Part shown: positions 8,764 to 16,909 of the stretch, one piece after another | Layout: each line of letters begins with the position of its first letter | Numbering within the stretch: position 1 is the first letter of the stretch | Source of the DNA: Bacteroidota bacterium | GTDB taxonomy: Bacteria > Bacteroidota > Bacteroidia > Chitinophagales > LD1 | Assembly: GCA_018267365.1 (NCBI GenBank) | Contig: JAFDYQ010000039.1 | Coordinates: forward strand, 1-44,095 | Length of the DNA stretch: 44,095 nt | Direction: 5' to 3' | Position numbers and translations under genes: made by a program | The notes under the pieces: model-generated | The model's input: only the letters and a program-made list of their open reading frames with translations | What the model was told of the DNA's origin: nothing | The model's database searches: none

Positions 8764-9663
8764 ATGCCCCCTGCTGATAGTTCGCGCCGCAAAGCGTATC
8801 TGTATATGCATCTCTCCATCCTGCTGTGGGGACTGACAGGTGTCTTTGGCCGGGGTATCAGGCTGGATGCAGAGCTCCTGGTGTGGTACCGCATGCTGAT
8901 CACATCTATCTCTATGCTGGCCTATATCCTCTATGCGCGAAAGTCTCTTCGCATACCGCGTCCGGACCTATGGCGCCTGGCGGGAATAGGTATAGTACTC
9001 TCTGTACACTGGGTGTTTTTCTACAGTGCAATCAAGGCCTCCAATATCTCTATAGCTCTGTCTATGCTGGCATCCCAGGGGCTCTTTACAGCGCTGGCCG
9101 AGCCACTGGTGAGTGACAAGAAATTCCGGTGGGACGAGATGATATTCAGTATCACTGCCATGCTCGGCATCTGGCTGATATTTTCTGTGGAGCAGAGCTA
9201 CACACGCGGTATCATATATGGACTGCTGGCCGCATTCATCGGTGCCTTCTTCAATATCCTCAATAAAAAAGAAGTGGAGAAACACGGGCCGGTGGTGGTG
9301 TCCTTTTACGAGATCGTGATCGGGTTTTTAGGCCTATCAGCATATCTGGTAATTTACCTACAACGCTACCATCCTGCCAAGCTATGGCCTGATGCCCTGG
9401 ACTGGGCGCAACTCGCGGTCCTGGCAGTACTGTGTACACACGTCACGCTGATCCTTTCGCTGGCTGCTTTGCGCCACCTGAGTGTTTTTACACTCAATCT
9501 ATCTATCAACCTGGAGCCGGTTTACACGATCGCGCTTGCGTTTCTTATCTTTCATGAGAATGAGCATCTGCATACTGGTTTTTTTGTCGGGGCGGCCATC
9601 ATCATGGGGTCGGTAGTGCTGGAGACCTGGTCTCAGTACAGAAGGAAGGCGGTGGTGGAGTGA
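8764..9663 (+). CDS. EamA/DMT-family transporter
   Basis: A 299-residue inner-membrane protein with about ten hydrophobic helices arranged as two EamA halves. The first half starts HLSILLWGLTGVFGR, the second GLLAAFIGAFFNILNKKE. The last helix is typical of the family (FFVGAAIIMGSVVLE). Drug/metabolite transporters move small metabolites or toxic compounds out of the cell, and the substrate cannot be predicted. ATG 8764 is chosen because the protein then begins with a short basic tail and runs straight into helix 1. ATG 8719 would add 15 residues unlike a membrane-protein start. It is divergent from the gluQ-like gene with about 60 bp between them. Confidence 0.88.
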   Translation: MPPADSSRRKAYLYMHLSILLWGLTGVFGRGIRLDAELLVWYRMLITSISMLAYILYARKSLRIPRPDLWRLAGIGIVLSVHWVFFYSAIKASNISIALSMLASQGLFTALAEPLVSDKKFRWDEMIFSITAMLGIWLIFSVEQSYTRGIIYGLLAAFIGAFFNILNKKEVEKHGPVVVSFYEIVIGFLGLSAYLVIYLQRYHPAKLWPDALDWAQLAVLAVLCTHVTLILSLAALRHLSVFTLNLSINLEPVYTIALAFLIFHENEHLHTGFFVGAAIIMGSVVLETWSQYRRKAVVE

Positions 9664-9821
9664 GTACTTTTGTATTGCATTTTTATCGCAGAAGTGCGGA
9701 GATCAATACAGTTTCTGAATCTGAATTTGCTGACTTTTAGAATTTCCAGAATTATGCAATTGCTAGCTGGGCAACTCCAGAATGTAGCCTTCAAAAGTTT
9801 TCTAGATCAACCTTATAAAAT

Positions 9822-9850
9822 AAAAAAAGCCCTTCACTCGCGTGAAGGGC
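9822..9850 (-). terminator. Rho-independent terminator of the RRM gene
   Basis: On the minus strand, a perfect 9-bp stem GCCCTTCAC / GTGAAGGGC with a 4-nt loop is followed by seven T residues and a further T-rich stretch. It begins 24 bp after the stop of the RNA-binding protein gene. The rest of the 210-bp space 9664-9873 shows no gene. Confidence 0.9.
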
Positions 9851-9873
9851 ATGAATATGGTTGCTGCGAAATA

Positions 9874-10251
9874 TTAATATTTCTTGCCGTAGCCACCGCC
9901 ACCACCGTAGCCGCCGCTATTGCCGCCGCCGTATGGCTTCTTGTAGCCACCACCGCCGCCGCCGCCGTAGCCACCACGGCTACCGCCACCGCCGCCGAAA
10001 CCGCCTTCAGTCTTAGGGCGAGCTTCGTTTACCTTCAGGATCTTGCCCATGAAGTCGTATTCGTTCAGACCTTCGATGGCTTTCTTAGCAGCCTCGTCGT
10101 CGCTGATCTCTACGAAACCAAAGCCACGGCTCTGATTTGTCATTTTGTCCATAATAATTTTGCATGATGCTACTTCGCCGTATTGTGCAAAGAGCTCGCG
10201 GAGCTGATCATCACTCGCCTTGAAGGGGATGTTTGCTACGTAAATGTTCAT
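9874..10251 (-). CDS. Glycine-rich RRM RNA-binding protein
   Basis: A 125-residue protein when started at ATG 10251, which gives MNIYVANIPF, the normal beginning of bacterial RRM proteins. Residues 1-80 are one RNA recognition motif: RNP2 (IYVANI) and RNP1 (RGFGFVEI, after the NQS of the preceding strand). Residues about 84-125 are almost entirely Gly with Tyr, Lys, Ser and Arg, as in cyanobacterial Rbp and plant GRP proteins. Such proteins act as RNA chaperones, often in the cold. Monocistronic: a strong terminator follows, and at least 136 bp of AT-rich DNA precedes it and may form a long 5' leader. Upstream in-frame codons exist but lie in this AT-rich leader and are not convincing coding sequence. 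Confidence 0.92.
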   Translation of the reverse strand: MNIYVANIPFKASDDQLRELFAQYGEVASCKIIMDKMTNQSRGFGFVEISDDEAAKKAIEGLNEYDFMGKILKVNEARPKTEGGFGGGGGSRGGYGGGGGGGYKKPYGGGNSGGYGGGGGYGKKY

Positions 10252-10387
10252 TGTTAAAAAAGATTTGATTTTTAAAAATTCCTTGAAAAATAGCAATCCC
10301 TTAAAGCAGATAGATAGATGTTCAAGACCTCTAAGATACTAAACTAATCTGAATATCCACAATCCGTCCATATTTAACATCAAAATA

Positions 10388-11263
10388 TCAGAAAGACTTG
10401 AGGCTCAGGTCCAGACTGCCGCTGGAGTGAGTGATGGCCCCTACAGAGATAAAATCGGGACCGGCCTTGGCATATTCCTGTATGGTATCCAGCGTGATAC
10501 CGCCGGAAACCTCGGTCTCATAGCGATAGCCTACCAGCGCCACGGCCTCCCTGACCATCTCAGGGGTGAAATTGTCAAACATAATGCGATTGACGTGGCC
10601 GGTATTGAGTACCTCCCTGATCTCATCCAGTGTGCGCGTCTCTATCGTGACCCGCAGGTCGAGGCCCTTTTCCTCCCTGTATTTTTTGGTGGCAAGTATA
10701 GCCTGAGAAACCCCTCCGCAGAAGTCTACATGATTGTCTTTCAGCATGATCATGTCATACAGGCCATAGCGATAATTGACCCCGCCGCCTATCTGTACCG
10801 CCCACTTTTCTATGGCACGCAGGGCCGGCGTGGTTTTGCGCGTATCCAGGATCCTGGTACGGGTGCCTTCCACGGCTTTGACATAGCGGGCTGTATTGGT
10901 AGCGATGCCTGACATGCGCTGCATAAAGTTTAGAATAAGCCGCTCGGCCTGCAGGATGGAGCGCTCCTCTCCGTGTATGTGAAATGCGATATCACCCTTT
11001 TTGATCTGAGTGCGATCATAGAGAAATACCTCAAACCGTAGGGTCGGATCTATTTTGTGGGCTACCCACTGGGCCAGCTCTACGCCGGCGAGGACGCCGT
11101 CTGCCTTGCAGATGAGCCTGGCCCTTGTTTGCTTGCTCTTTGGGAAGCAGGCTAGTGCGGAATGGTCTCCTTTAGCAATTATATTCAGTGGGTCTTTGAT
11201 ATCCTCAGCTATAGCGAGGTCTATGATATGGTCTATCTGGGAGCGGTAGTGTGAGACGTTCAT
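10388..11263 (-). CDS. nadC: Nicotinate-nucleotide pyrophosphorylase (carboxylating)
   Basis: A 291-residue quinolinate phosphoribosyltransferase, which converts quinolinate and PRPP into nicotinate mononucleotide in de novo NAD synthesis. Family motifs are clear: LNFMQRMSGIAT, then LDTRKTTPALRAIEKWAV with the substrate-binding Arg and Lys, GGVNYRYGLYDMIMLKDNH, and the C-terminal SGGI and FISVGAITHS of the phosphate-binding loops. Start ATG 11263 is well supported by length. No nadA or nadB lies beside it; the gene stands alone between the RRM gene and a small lipoprotein gene transcribed the other way. Confidence 0.96.
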   Translation of the reverse strand: MNVSHYRSQIDHIIDLAIAEDIKDPLNIIAKGDHSALACFPKSKQTRARLICKADGVLAGVELAQWVAHKIDPTLRFEVFLYDRTQIKKGDIAFHIHGEERSILQAERLILNFMQRMSGIATNTARYVKAVEGTRTRILDTRKTTPALRAIEKWAVQIGGGVNYRYGLYDMIMLKDNHVDFCGGVSQAILATKKYREEKGLDLRVTIETRTLDEIREVLNTGHVNRIMFDNFTPEMVREAVALVGYRYETEVSGGITLDTIQEYAKAGPDFISVGAITHSSGSLDLSLKSF

Positions 11264-11326
11264 AAAGCAAAGGAAAAAGAAAATGGTAAAAGCAAAAACC
11301 CAATCCGTGCAAACGAGGCAACTATC

Positions 11327-11341
11327 CGGATCTTTGATCCG
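11327..11341 (+). promoter_or_regulatory. Inverted repeat before a small lipoprotein gene
   Basis: CGGATC, spacer TTT, GATCCG, ending 20 bp before ATG 11362 in the divergent region with nadC. It could be an operator or a 5' leader hairpin. Support is only the perfect 6-bp symmetry. Confidence 0.3.
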
Positions 11342-11361
11342 TTATCCTAAAAACCACAAAC

Positions 11362-11685
11362 ATGAGATCTGTACTGACTGCTGTATTTGCACTAACACTT
11401 TTCGGAGGTTGCGTTGCAATATCTTCTTGTAAAAAGGGAGCTACTGCTTGCACTAATTCGGTGCCTGCTATCATCCTGGACCGCGGCCCTGTGGCCGGCG
11501 ACGGCTGTGGATGGGTAGTGCAGATAGACAGTCTGGATTACCATCCCATGAATCTTTCATCCGGTTTTCAGGTGGATAGTTTAAAGGTGAACGTGACTTA
11601 TGCTACGGATACCTCTCATTTTTACTTTGGTTTGCTACCCAGTGTAATGCCCGTGATAAATATCAACTGTATAGAGCGGAGGTAG
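11362..11685 (+). CDS. Small lipoprotein, unknown function
   Basis: A 107-residue protein with a signal peptide and Cys at residues 16 and 23 (LFGGC and ISSC). The second, preceded by ISS and followed by KKG, makes the better lipobox. The mature part holds the pattern VQIDSLDYHPMNL and two or three predicted strands, with Cys residues that could form a disulphide (GDGCGWV and ININC). I recognise no family, though short lipoproteins of this general form are common in Bacteroidota. It converges with the toxin gene, with 3 bp between the stop codons. Confidence 0.75.
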   Translation: MRSVLTAVFALTLFGGCVAISSCKKGATACTNSVPAIILDRGPVAGDGCGWVVQIDSLDYHPMNLSSGFQVDSLKVNVTYATDTSHFYFGLLPSVMPVININCIERR

Positions 11686-11688
11686 TGA

Positions 11689-11973
11689 TCAGGAGAGGAG
11701 GTTGCCTCTGACAATGGAATAAACTAAGAAAATTTCCTCTTCAATTTTAAAAGCTATTATCCATCCATTTAATGAGATACAGCTTAAACCTTTTTGGGCA
11801 AATTCAGGGTGTCTACAAACAGCATATTGCACATTAGGTTTCACATAACCTTCTAAATTTTTCAGGAAATTTATTACCCAGAATTCTCCCGAGCCTTCGG
11901 TGTTAATAGTATCCAGAAAATCAGCAACCTCACGAAGAGCCTCGAGTGCACCTTCCCTGTAAGCTAATATCAT
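11689..11973 (-). CDS. RelE/ParE-superfamily toxin
   Basis: A 94-residue basic/hydrophobic protein with the ParE/RelE layout: an N-terminal strand, two helices (ALEALREVADFLDTI and the following NFLKNLE), then strands ending IIAFKIEEEIFLVYSIVRG. That final pair of strands, with the last R near the C-terminus, is typical of type II toxins of this fold. Toxins of the RelE branch cut mRNA on the ribosome and those of the ParE branch poison gyrase; the sequence does not decide between them. Its ATG overlaps the stop of the antitoxin gene by 4 bp (ATGA), the usual translational coupling of such pairs. Confidence 0.75.
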   Translation of the reverse strand: MILAYREGALEALREVADFLDTINTEGSGEFWVINFLKNLEGYVKPNVQYAVCRHPEFAQKGLSCISLNGWIIAFKIEEEIFLVYSIVRGNLLS

Positions 11974-12152
11974 GAAGCTTTCTTGATATTATTTTTGGCA
12001 AGCCGTTTTTTAATAAAATCAAGAGCTTTATCCGCAGGGATGATTTTCTCATTCTTAGCTCTATCGAGCATTTCACGCAACTCCTCATCCGTCGCTTTGC
12101 GACCGATGCCGAAGGCCAGATCATGGGGAGTGAGCTTTCTGAACTTTTCCAT
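11970..12152 (-). CDS. Putative antitoxin
   Basis: A 60-residue charged protein beginning MEKFRKLTPHDLAFGIGRKA, followed by a helix TDEELREMLDRA and a Lys-rich C-terminal end. Small antitoxins next to RelE/ParE toxins often have this layout: a short N-terminal part and a helical, basic, probably disordered tail that wraps the toxin. It is encoded first and overlaps the toxin start by 4 bp. A 5-bp inverted repeat lies 26-39 bp upstream and could be the autoregulatory operator. The HIT gene ends 39 bp upstream, so read-through from dnaE/HIT is possible. Confidence 0.7.
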   Translation of the reverse strand: MEKFRKLTPHDLAFGIGRKATDEELREMLDRAKNEKIIPADKALDFIKKRLAKNNIKKAS

Positions 12153-12177
12153 GTTATAAAATTAAAGCCTTTCGGTC

Positions 12178-12191
12178 CAATTAGCAAATTG
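12178..12191 (-). promoter_or_regulatory. Candidate operator of the toxin-antitoxin pair
   Basis: CAATT, spacer AGCA, AATTG between the HIT stop codon and the antitoxin start. Short palindromes in this place are typically bound by antitoxin or toxin-antitoxin complex. Only the symmetry and position support it. Confidence 0.35.
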
Positions 12192-12587
12192 TTATTGGTG
12201 ACCTCTTATTTGATCCGCTGTTGTTTTTAAATCCTCGGGGGTCTGTGTGTATTTGGGGAAAGCGCCTAACTCCTCTCCTACTTTGAGCGGAATCAGATGT
12301 ACATGTGTGTGGGCTACAGAAGAACCGTCTGTGACCAAGGCTACGCGGTCAGAAGCCATTGCGCTTTTCAAAAGAAGGCTAACCTCCCTGGAGGCTGCAA
12401 ATAAATCAGTGAATTGGACGGTAGAGAGATCAGCCGTACCGGCGCTATGCACCCTGGGAATGACTAGTGTATGCCCAGCTCTGCTAGGATTAAGTGTGAG
12501 AAATGCGATATGCTTATCATCTGACCAGATGATTTCGTGGTGCGGTTTGTTTTCCTTTACTATAGAACAAAAAACACAGTTATCCAT
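12192..12587 (-). CDS. HIT-family nucleotide hydrolase
   Basis: A 131-residue protein of the histidine-triad superfamily, which hydrolyses or transfers nucleoside monophosphates (Hint- or Ap4A-hydrolase-like). It begins with the Cys pair typical of the branch (NCVFCSIV), has the strand and helix around AFLTLNPSRAGHTLVIPR, and carries the catalytic triad motif HTHVHLIPL, the expected HxHxH pattern, near residue 95. Length is normal. It lies 39 bp after dnaE on the same strand and is probably in the same transcript. Confidence 0.92.
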   Translation of the reverse strand: MDNCVFCSIVKENKPHHEIIWSDDKHIAFLTLNPSRAGHTLVIPRVHSAGTADLSTVQFTDLFAASREVSLLLKSAMASDRVALVTDGSSVAHTHVHLIPLKVGEELGAFPKYTQTPEDLKTTADQIRGHQ

Positions 12588-12626
12588 AAGTATGTATTAC
12601 CATAAAGAAGCCAGCTAAATTCAGTC

Positions 12627-15600
12627 TCAATTCAGCACGAAGCTCAGCATCTCCATCTCACGCAGCTCTTTTAGGAGCTCGTTTGAGACGTCTACGGTTA
12701 CTTTGCGCGAGTTGAGCAGGAGGGATATTTGCTCCTGATCGCTGATCATGCGTATAGATACAGGGAAGCGGCCCGGATAGCGGCCCAGCGTCTCCAGGAT
12801 CTCATCCGTGACGCGGTCAGTCACATCCTCCGCTTTCATTTTGAGTGTGAGGCGACGTGTCATCTTGCCGCGTATGTCCGGCAAGAGCTCTATCCTGGTG
12901 ATCTTAAACTCGTAGTTGTTAGGCTGATTGAAGCGCGGCTGATAGCGGCCTGTCACGTATAGCAGCGCAGACTGCGTCTCCACAAAATTCTTGAATTGGA
13001 TATAGTCCTTGCCAAAGAGTGCAAACTCTGCCGATCCTTCAAAGTCCTCCAGTGTAAAGATCGCAAACTGATTGCCTGTCTTGGATACCTTCGTCTGTGT
13101 GGAGCTGACGATGCCTGCTATCTTCAGCTCTTTGTCTTTATTCTGCTCGAGGTCTTTGAGTTTACAGTTAGTAAAAGTGTCTATCTCGAGTTTGTAGTCA
13201 TCGAGCGGGTGGCCGCTGATATAGATGCCCACCACCTCTTTTTCCTTCTTCAGTTTCTCCAGCAGTGGCCACTCCTCTACGGGGTTGAGCACTGGCTCAG
13301 AGGCCTCTGTATGGCCCGCTCCGCCGAAGAGAGAATTCTGGTTCATGCTCTTGCTGCTCTGCTCGCTATTGCCAAATTTGACGCACTTGTCAGAAAGCGT
13401 CATGCCATCCCGCTGATCAGCGGTGAAGAATTGTGAGCGCGTGTATTTGCCAAAGCTATCAAAGGCACCGGCAAGGGCGAGGTTTTCTATGGATTTCTTA
13501 TTGACGGTGCGGAGGTTGACGCGTTTGGTCATGTCAAAGATCGAAGTGAACTTGCCATTATTCTTGCGCTCCTCCAGGATGCTCTCTACGGCTGCCTCGC
13601 CCACGCCCTTTACAGCAGAGAGCGCATAGCGGATCTCGCCTTTATCATTCACGGAGAACTTCACATCGCTTTCATTCACATCGGGGCCGAGTACCGGTAT
13701 GCCTATGCGGCGCGACTCCTCCATAAAGAAGGTGATCTTCTCGATATTGCCCATGTTGTTTGACAGTACAGCTGCCATGAACTCTGACGGATAGTGCGCC
13801 TTGAGGTACGCAGTCTGATAGGCTACGAGCGCGTAGCAAGTGGAGTGAGATTTATTGAAGGCATACTGTGCAAAGGCCTCCCAGTCGGTCCATATCTTGG
13901 CCAGTATCTTTTCATCATGGCCCTTGGCTGAAGCGCCGGTGATGAACTGGCTCTTCATCTTATTGAGCACCTCGATCTGCTTTTTGCCCATCGCTTTACG
14001 CAGTACGTCCGCCTCACCTTTGGTAAAGCCCGCAAGCTTCTGGGAGAGGAGCATCACCTGCTCCTGATAGACGGTGATGCCGTAGGTATCACTCAGGTAC
14101 TCCTCCATATCAGGGAGGTCATAGGTGATCGCCTCCTTGCCGTGCTTACGCTTGATAAAGTTTGGTATATACTCCATCGGGCCCGGACGGTAGAGGGCGT
14201 TCATCGCGATCAGGTCTTCAAATTTATCGGGCTTCAGCTCGCGGAGGTACTTCTGCATACCCGGAGACTCAAACTGGAATGTCGCATTCGTATCGCCACG
14301 CTGATAGAGGGCGTAGGTCTCTCTATCATCCAGTGGGAGCGTATCTATGTCTATCTCCACGCCGTGGTTCTGCTTGATCAGGGCGAGGGCATCGCGGATA
14401 ATAGTAAGCGTTTTGAGACCCAGGAAGTCCATCTTGATCACACCGGCATCCTCTATGATATTGCCCTCAAACTGTGTCACCCACAGCGGGCTATCCTTGG
14501 CTGTGGCCACAGGGAGGATGTCAGTCAGGTCATGCGGCGCGATGATGATACCCGCAGCGTGTATCCCTGTATTGCGCACGGAGCCCTCCAGCACTACCGC
14601 TTCTTTCAGCACCCGGGCCTGCAGGTCATCACCGGCATATATCTCACGCAGCTTTTTGATATTCTCCATATCATCTGCACCATAGCCTTCCTTTTCCTTG
14701 AGAGATTTCGCGCCATCTGTAGGCGCAAACATCACACGGTTGAGATCCGTACCCGGTTTATCAGGCACGAGTTTGACGAGGTTATTAGCATCGGCCAGCG
14801 GGAGGTCCATCACGCGCGCCACGTCCTTGATACTCATCTTGGCGGCCATGGTGCCGTAGGTGATGATCTGCGCCACCTGGTTCTGGCCGTACTTCTGCAC
14901 CACGTAGTCTATGACACGCTGGCGGCCCTCATCATCAAAGTCAGTATCGATATCGGGCATCGACTTACGGTCAGGATTGAGGAACCTCTCGAAAAGGAGA
15001 TTATACTTGATCGGGTCGATATTGGTAATGCCGATACAGTAGGCCACCGCAGAGCCTGCAGCCGAGCCACGACCAGGCCCGATGAGGACACCGATGTCCT
15101 TGCCATGATTGATAAAGTCCTGCACGATGAGGAAGTAGCCCGCGAAGCCCATCGTGCGGATCACGCCCAGCTCAAAGTCAAGGCGCTCCTGTATCTCCGG
15201 CGTGATATCCTGATAGCGCTCCCTGGCACCGGTCATAGTGAGGTGGTGCAGATAGCTGTCCTGATCTATAAATCCCTCCGGCAGTTTGTAGAGCGGGAGG
15301 GCGATATCTTTTTTGAGCTTCAGCGGCTCGATTTTAGAGAAGATCTCACCGGTATTATCTATAGCCTGTGGCAGGTCGTGAAAGACCTTGCTCATCTCGG
15401 CCTGCGTCTTGAAGTAGAACTGATCATTGAAGAAAGCAAAGCGCTTGCCCTTCATAGACACATCATCATCGCTAAACTCGCGCATGGCAGGCGTACTCTG
15501 CTTCTCGCCGGTATTGATACAAAGGAGGATGTCGTGTGCGTTGCTATCGGCCTGGTCTACGTAGTGAGAGTCATTGGAGGCAATGATCTTGACGTTGTAT

Positions 15601-16208
15601 TTCTGCGCAAAACGGATGAGCACCTGATTGACCTTTTCCTGCTCCTCCATGCCGTGGCGCTGGAGCTCCACATAGTAGTCCTCGCCAAAGAGGTCGAGCC
15701 ACCATTTGAATTCTCTTTCTGCCGCCTCCTCGCCTTTGCTGAGGATAGCCTGCGGTACGGAGGCTCCGATACAGCACGTCGTCGCGATCAGGCCTTTGTG
15801 GTATTGCAGGATCAGTTCCTTGTCTATGCGCGGGTATTTGCCGTAGAGGCCCTCTATGTAGCCGAGGGAGCAGAGCTTCACGAGGTTCTTGTAGCCCTCT
15901 GCGTTTTTGGCCAGCATGAGCTGATGGTAGCGCTTGTCCTTCTCCCCTCCTGTGAAGGATTTTTTCTCCCGCCTGTCTACTACATAAAACTCACAGCCCA
16001 CGATCGGCTTGAGCGCGGTGCCGTCGGGCAGTTTGTGCTTGGCCGCCTCGGCTACGAACTGGAACACGCCAAACATATTGCCGTGGTCAGTGATGGCGAG
16101 GCCTTTCATGCCATCCGCCGCAGCCTTCTTGAACATGGTAGAGATATCTGCAGCCCCGTCTAGCAGCGAGTATTGCGTATGGCAGTGGAGGTGGACGAAT
16201 TCAGGCAT
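12627..16208 (-). CDS. dnaE: DNA polymerase III alpha subunit
   Basis: A 1193-residue replicative polymerase of the DnaE1 type. Residues 1-~280 are the PHP domain (FVHLHCHTQYSLLDGAAD, ITDHGNMFG). The polymerase active site shows GPGRGSAAGS and the acidic motif PDIDTDFDD (two catalytic Asp near residues 425-430), with a third Asp in the TNATFQFES-containing region or just after it. Next come the helix-hairpin-helix part (SAVKGVGEAAVESIL) and a C-terminal OB fold (ELKIAGIVSSTQ and following strands). The start ATG 16208 gives MPEFVHLHCH, the usual N-terminus. A perfect DnaA box and a -7-like box lie within about 95 bp upstream. The HIT gene follows on the same strand. Confidence 0.98.
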   Translation of the reverse strand: MPEFVHLHCHTQYSLLDGAADISTMFKKAAADGMKGLAITDHGNMFGVFQFVAEAAKHKLPDGTALKPIVGCEFYVVDRREKKSFTGGEKDKRYHQLMLAKNAEGYKNLVKLCSLGYIEGLYGKYPRIDKELILQYHKGLIATTCCIGASVPQAILSKGEEAAEREFKWWLDLFGEDYYVELQRHGMEEQEKVNQVLIRFAQKYNVKIIASNDSHYVDQADSNAHDILLCINTGEKQSTPAMREFSDDDVSMKGKRFAFFNDQFYFKTQAEMSKVFHDLPQAIDNTGEIFSKIEPLKLKKDIALPLYKLPEGFIDQDSYLHHLTMTGARERYQDITPEIQERLDFELGVIRTMGFAGYFLIVQDFINHGKDIGVLIGPGRGSAAGSAVAYCIGITNIDPIKYNLLFERFLNPDRKSMPDIDTDFDDEGRQRVIDYVVQKYGQNQVAQIITYGTMAAKMSIKDVARVMDLPLADANNLVKLVPDKPGTDLNRVMFAPTDGAKSLKEKEGYGADDMENIKKLREIYAGDDLQARVLKEAVVLEGSVRNTGIHAAGIIIAPHDLTDILPVATAKDSPLWVTQFEGNIIEDAGVIKMDFLGLKTLTIIRDALALIKQNHGVEIDIDTLPLDDRETYALYQRGDTNATFQFESPGMQKYLRELKPDKFEDLIAMNALYRPGPMEYIPNFIKRKHGKEAITYDLPDMEEYLSDTYGITVYQEQVMLLSQKLAGFTKGEADVLRKAMGKKQIEVLNKMKSQFITGASAKGHDEKILAKIWTDWEAFAQYAFNKSHSTCYALVAYQTAYLKAHYPSEFMAAVLSNNMGNIEKITFFMEESRRIGIPVLGPDVNESDVKFSVNDKGEIRYALSAVKGVGEAAVESILEERKNNGKFTSIFDMTKRVNLRTVNKKSIENLALAGAFDSFGKYTRSQFFTADQRDGMTLSDKCVKFGNSEQSSKSMNQNSLFGGAGHTEASEPVLNPVEEWPLLEKLKKEKEVVGIYISGHPLDDYKLEIDTFTNCKLKDLEQNKDKELKIAGIVSSTQTKVSKTGNQFAIFTLEDFEGSAEFALFGKDYIQFKNFVETQSALLYVTGRYQPRFNQPNNYEFKITRIELLPDIRGKMTRRLTLKMKAEDVTDRVTDEILETLGRYPGRFPVSIRMISDQEQISLLLNSRKVTVDVSNELLKELREMEMLSFVLN

Positions 16209-16256
16209 CGTTTATTTTTGATTGCTGATTTATGATTGGTGATTGCGCGGGAGGTA

Positions 16257-16264
16257 CAAATTTA
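16257..16264 (-). promoter_or_regulatory. -7 promoter box (TAAATTTG) for dnaE
   Basis: On the minus strand TAAATTTG matches TAnnTTTG exactly, 49 bp upstream of the dnaE ATG. No TTG is visible at the expected -33 position, so the call rests on the -7 element alone. Confidence 0.45.
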
Positions 16265-16292
16265 CGGTTTTAATGGGATGGGGGGAAGGGGG

Positions 16293-16301
16293 TGTGGATA
16301 A
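16293..16301 (-). promoter_or_regulatory. Perfect DnaA-box 9-mer upstream of dnaE
   Basis: TTATCCACA on the minus strand (TGTGGATAA on the plus strand) agrees fully with TTATNCACA. It lies about 30 bp upstream of the dnaE -7 box, where bound DnaA could affect transcription. A single 9-mer can also occur by chance. Confidence 0.4.
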
Positions 16302-16406
16302 GAGGGGACATATATATATCACATATCTTTTAGATAGGAGGAGCAGGCTGTTTGAAATAAAAAGAATGATAGCTTTACGTTATTAGAAAAAACTATAATA
16401 GCTATT

Positions 16407-16739
16407 GTGCGATTAGATCAGATATCTCTTCCTAATTGGGACAAATTTAAAATTGATCAATCCTTGAAAATAGGTAGTCAAAAGATTGTGACATTAAAAC
16501 TATATTCTCCCACTGAAAGACTACCGATTCCACCTGAAGGTGTAAAAAACATGCTGGCTGTAGATGAAGAGAGTGACGAGATTTTATGGATTGCAGAAAT
16601 CCCTATTAGTCACGGGAAATACGGTACATTTTCTCACATATCTTTTAATAACAACAAATTGACGGCTTGGTGTGGAAGTATCTTATGTGAAATTGATCAC
16701 AACAACGGTAAAATATTGAAAGAAGAATTTGTAAAATAA
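16407..16739 (+). CDS. AT-rich orphan gene, unknown function
   Basis: A 110-residue protein, provisionally started at GTG 16407. The same frame is open back to a TGA at 16373 or a little earlier, and no ATG is available in it. Content: strand-rich, with an acidic centre (AVDEESDEILWIAEIPI), a Trp-Cys pair (LTAWCGSILCEIDH), and a C-terminal DHNNGKIL resembling a single PQQ- or WD-type blade ending. No signal peptide, no known domain. Base composition is clearly more AT-rich than the neighbours, suggesting recent acquisition. Single-domain proteins like this are sometimes immunity proteins of contact-dependent toxins, but no toxin is adjacent and this is only a possibility. Confidence 0.55.
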   Translation: MRLDQISLPNWDKFKIDQSLKIGSQKIVTLKLYSPTERLPIPPEGVKNMLAVDEESDEILWIAEIPISHGKYGTFSHISFNNNKLTAWCGSILCEIDHNNGKILKEEFVK

Positions 16740-16773
16740 GGAGATTCTACGCCGTATAAAACTCACCTCACAC

Positions 16774-16836
16774 ATTACTAAACAGCTGCACGCTCCCCTT
16801 CCAGCGCTCGTCATTCAGCTCCATTTCGGTGAAGTT
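16774..16836 (-). repeat. Duplicated 3' end of the GNAT gene, outer copy
   Basis: Matches 16916-16978 at 60 of 63 positions by eye. On the minus strand it re-encodes the last ~20 residues of the acetyltransferase (NFTEMELNDERWKGSVQLF), now detached from the gene. The 79 bp between the copies hold the palindrome at 16851-16865. Confidence 0.85.
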
Positions 16837-16850
16837 CTCGGCCCTCCAAA

Positions 16851-16865
16851 CCTCCCAAAGGGAGG
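16851..16865. repeat. Short palindromic repeat CCTCCC-AAA-GGGAGG
   Basis: Perfect 6-bp inverted repeat with a 3-nt spacer in the 79-bp segment separating the two copies of the GNAT gene end. From memory, similar CCTCCC/GGGAGG palindromes occur as interspersed intergenic elements in Bacteroidota; no second copy was noticed in this window. Confidence 0.5.
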
Positions 16866-16909
16866 CTTTAATACAAACAGCCAAGTAGAGATGTTGTGCT
16901 TTGTTTTTG

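Noticed and set aside
14142..16163. A 673-codon open frame on the plus strand inside dnaE
   Set aside because: It lies wholly antisense to a complete, well-conserved dnaE; its translation is low-complexity (His, Arg, Leu, Val rich) and typical of a shadow frame in GC-biased coding DNA.
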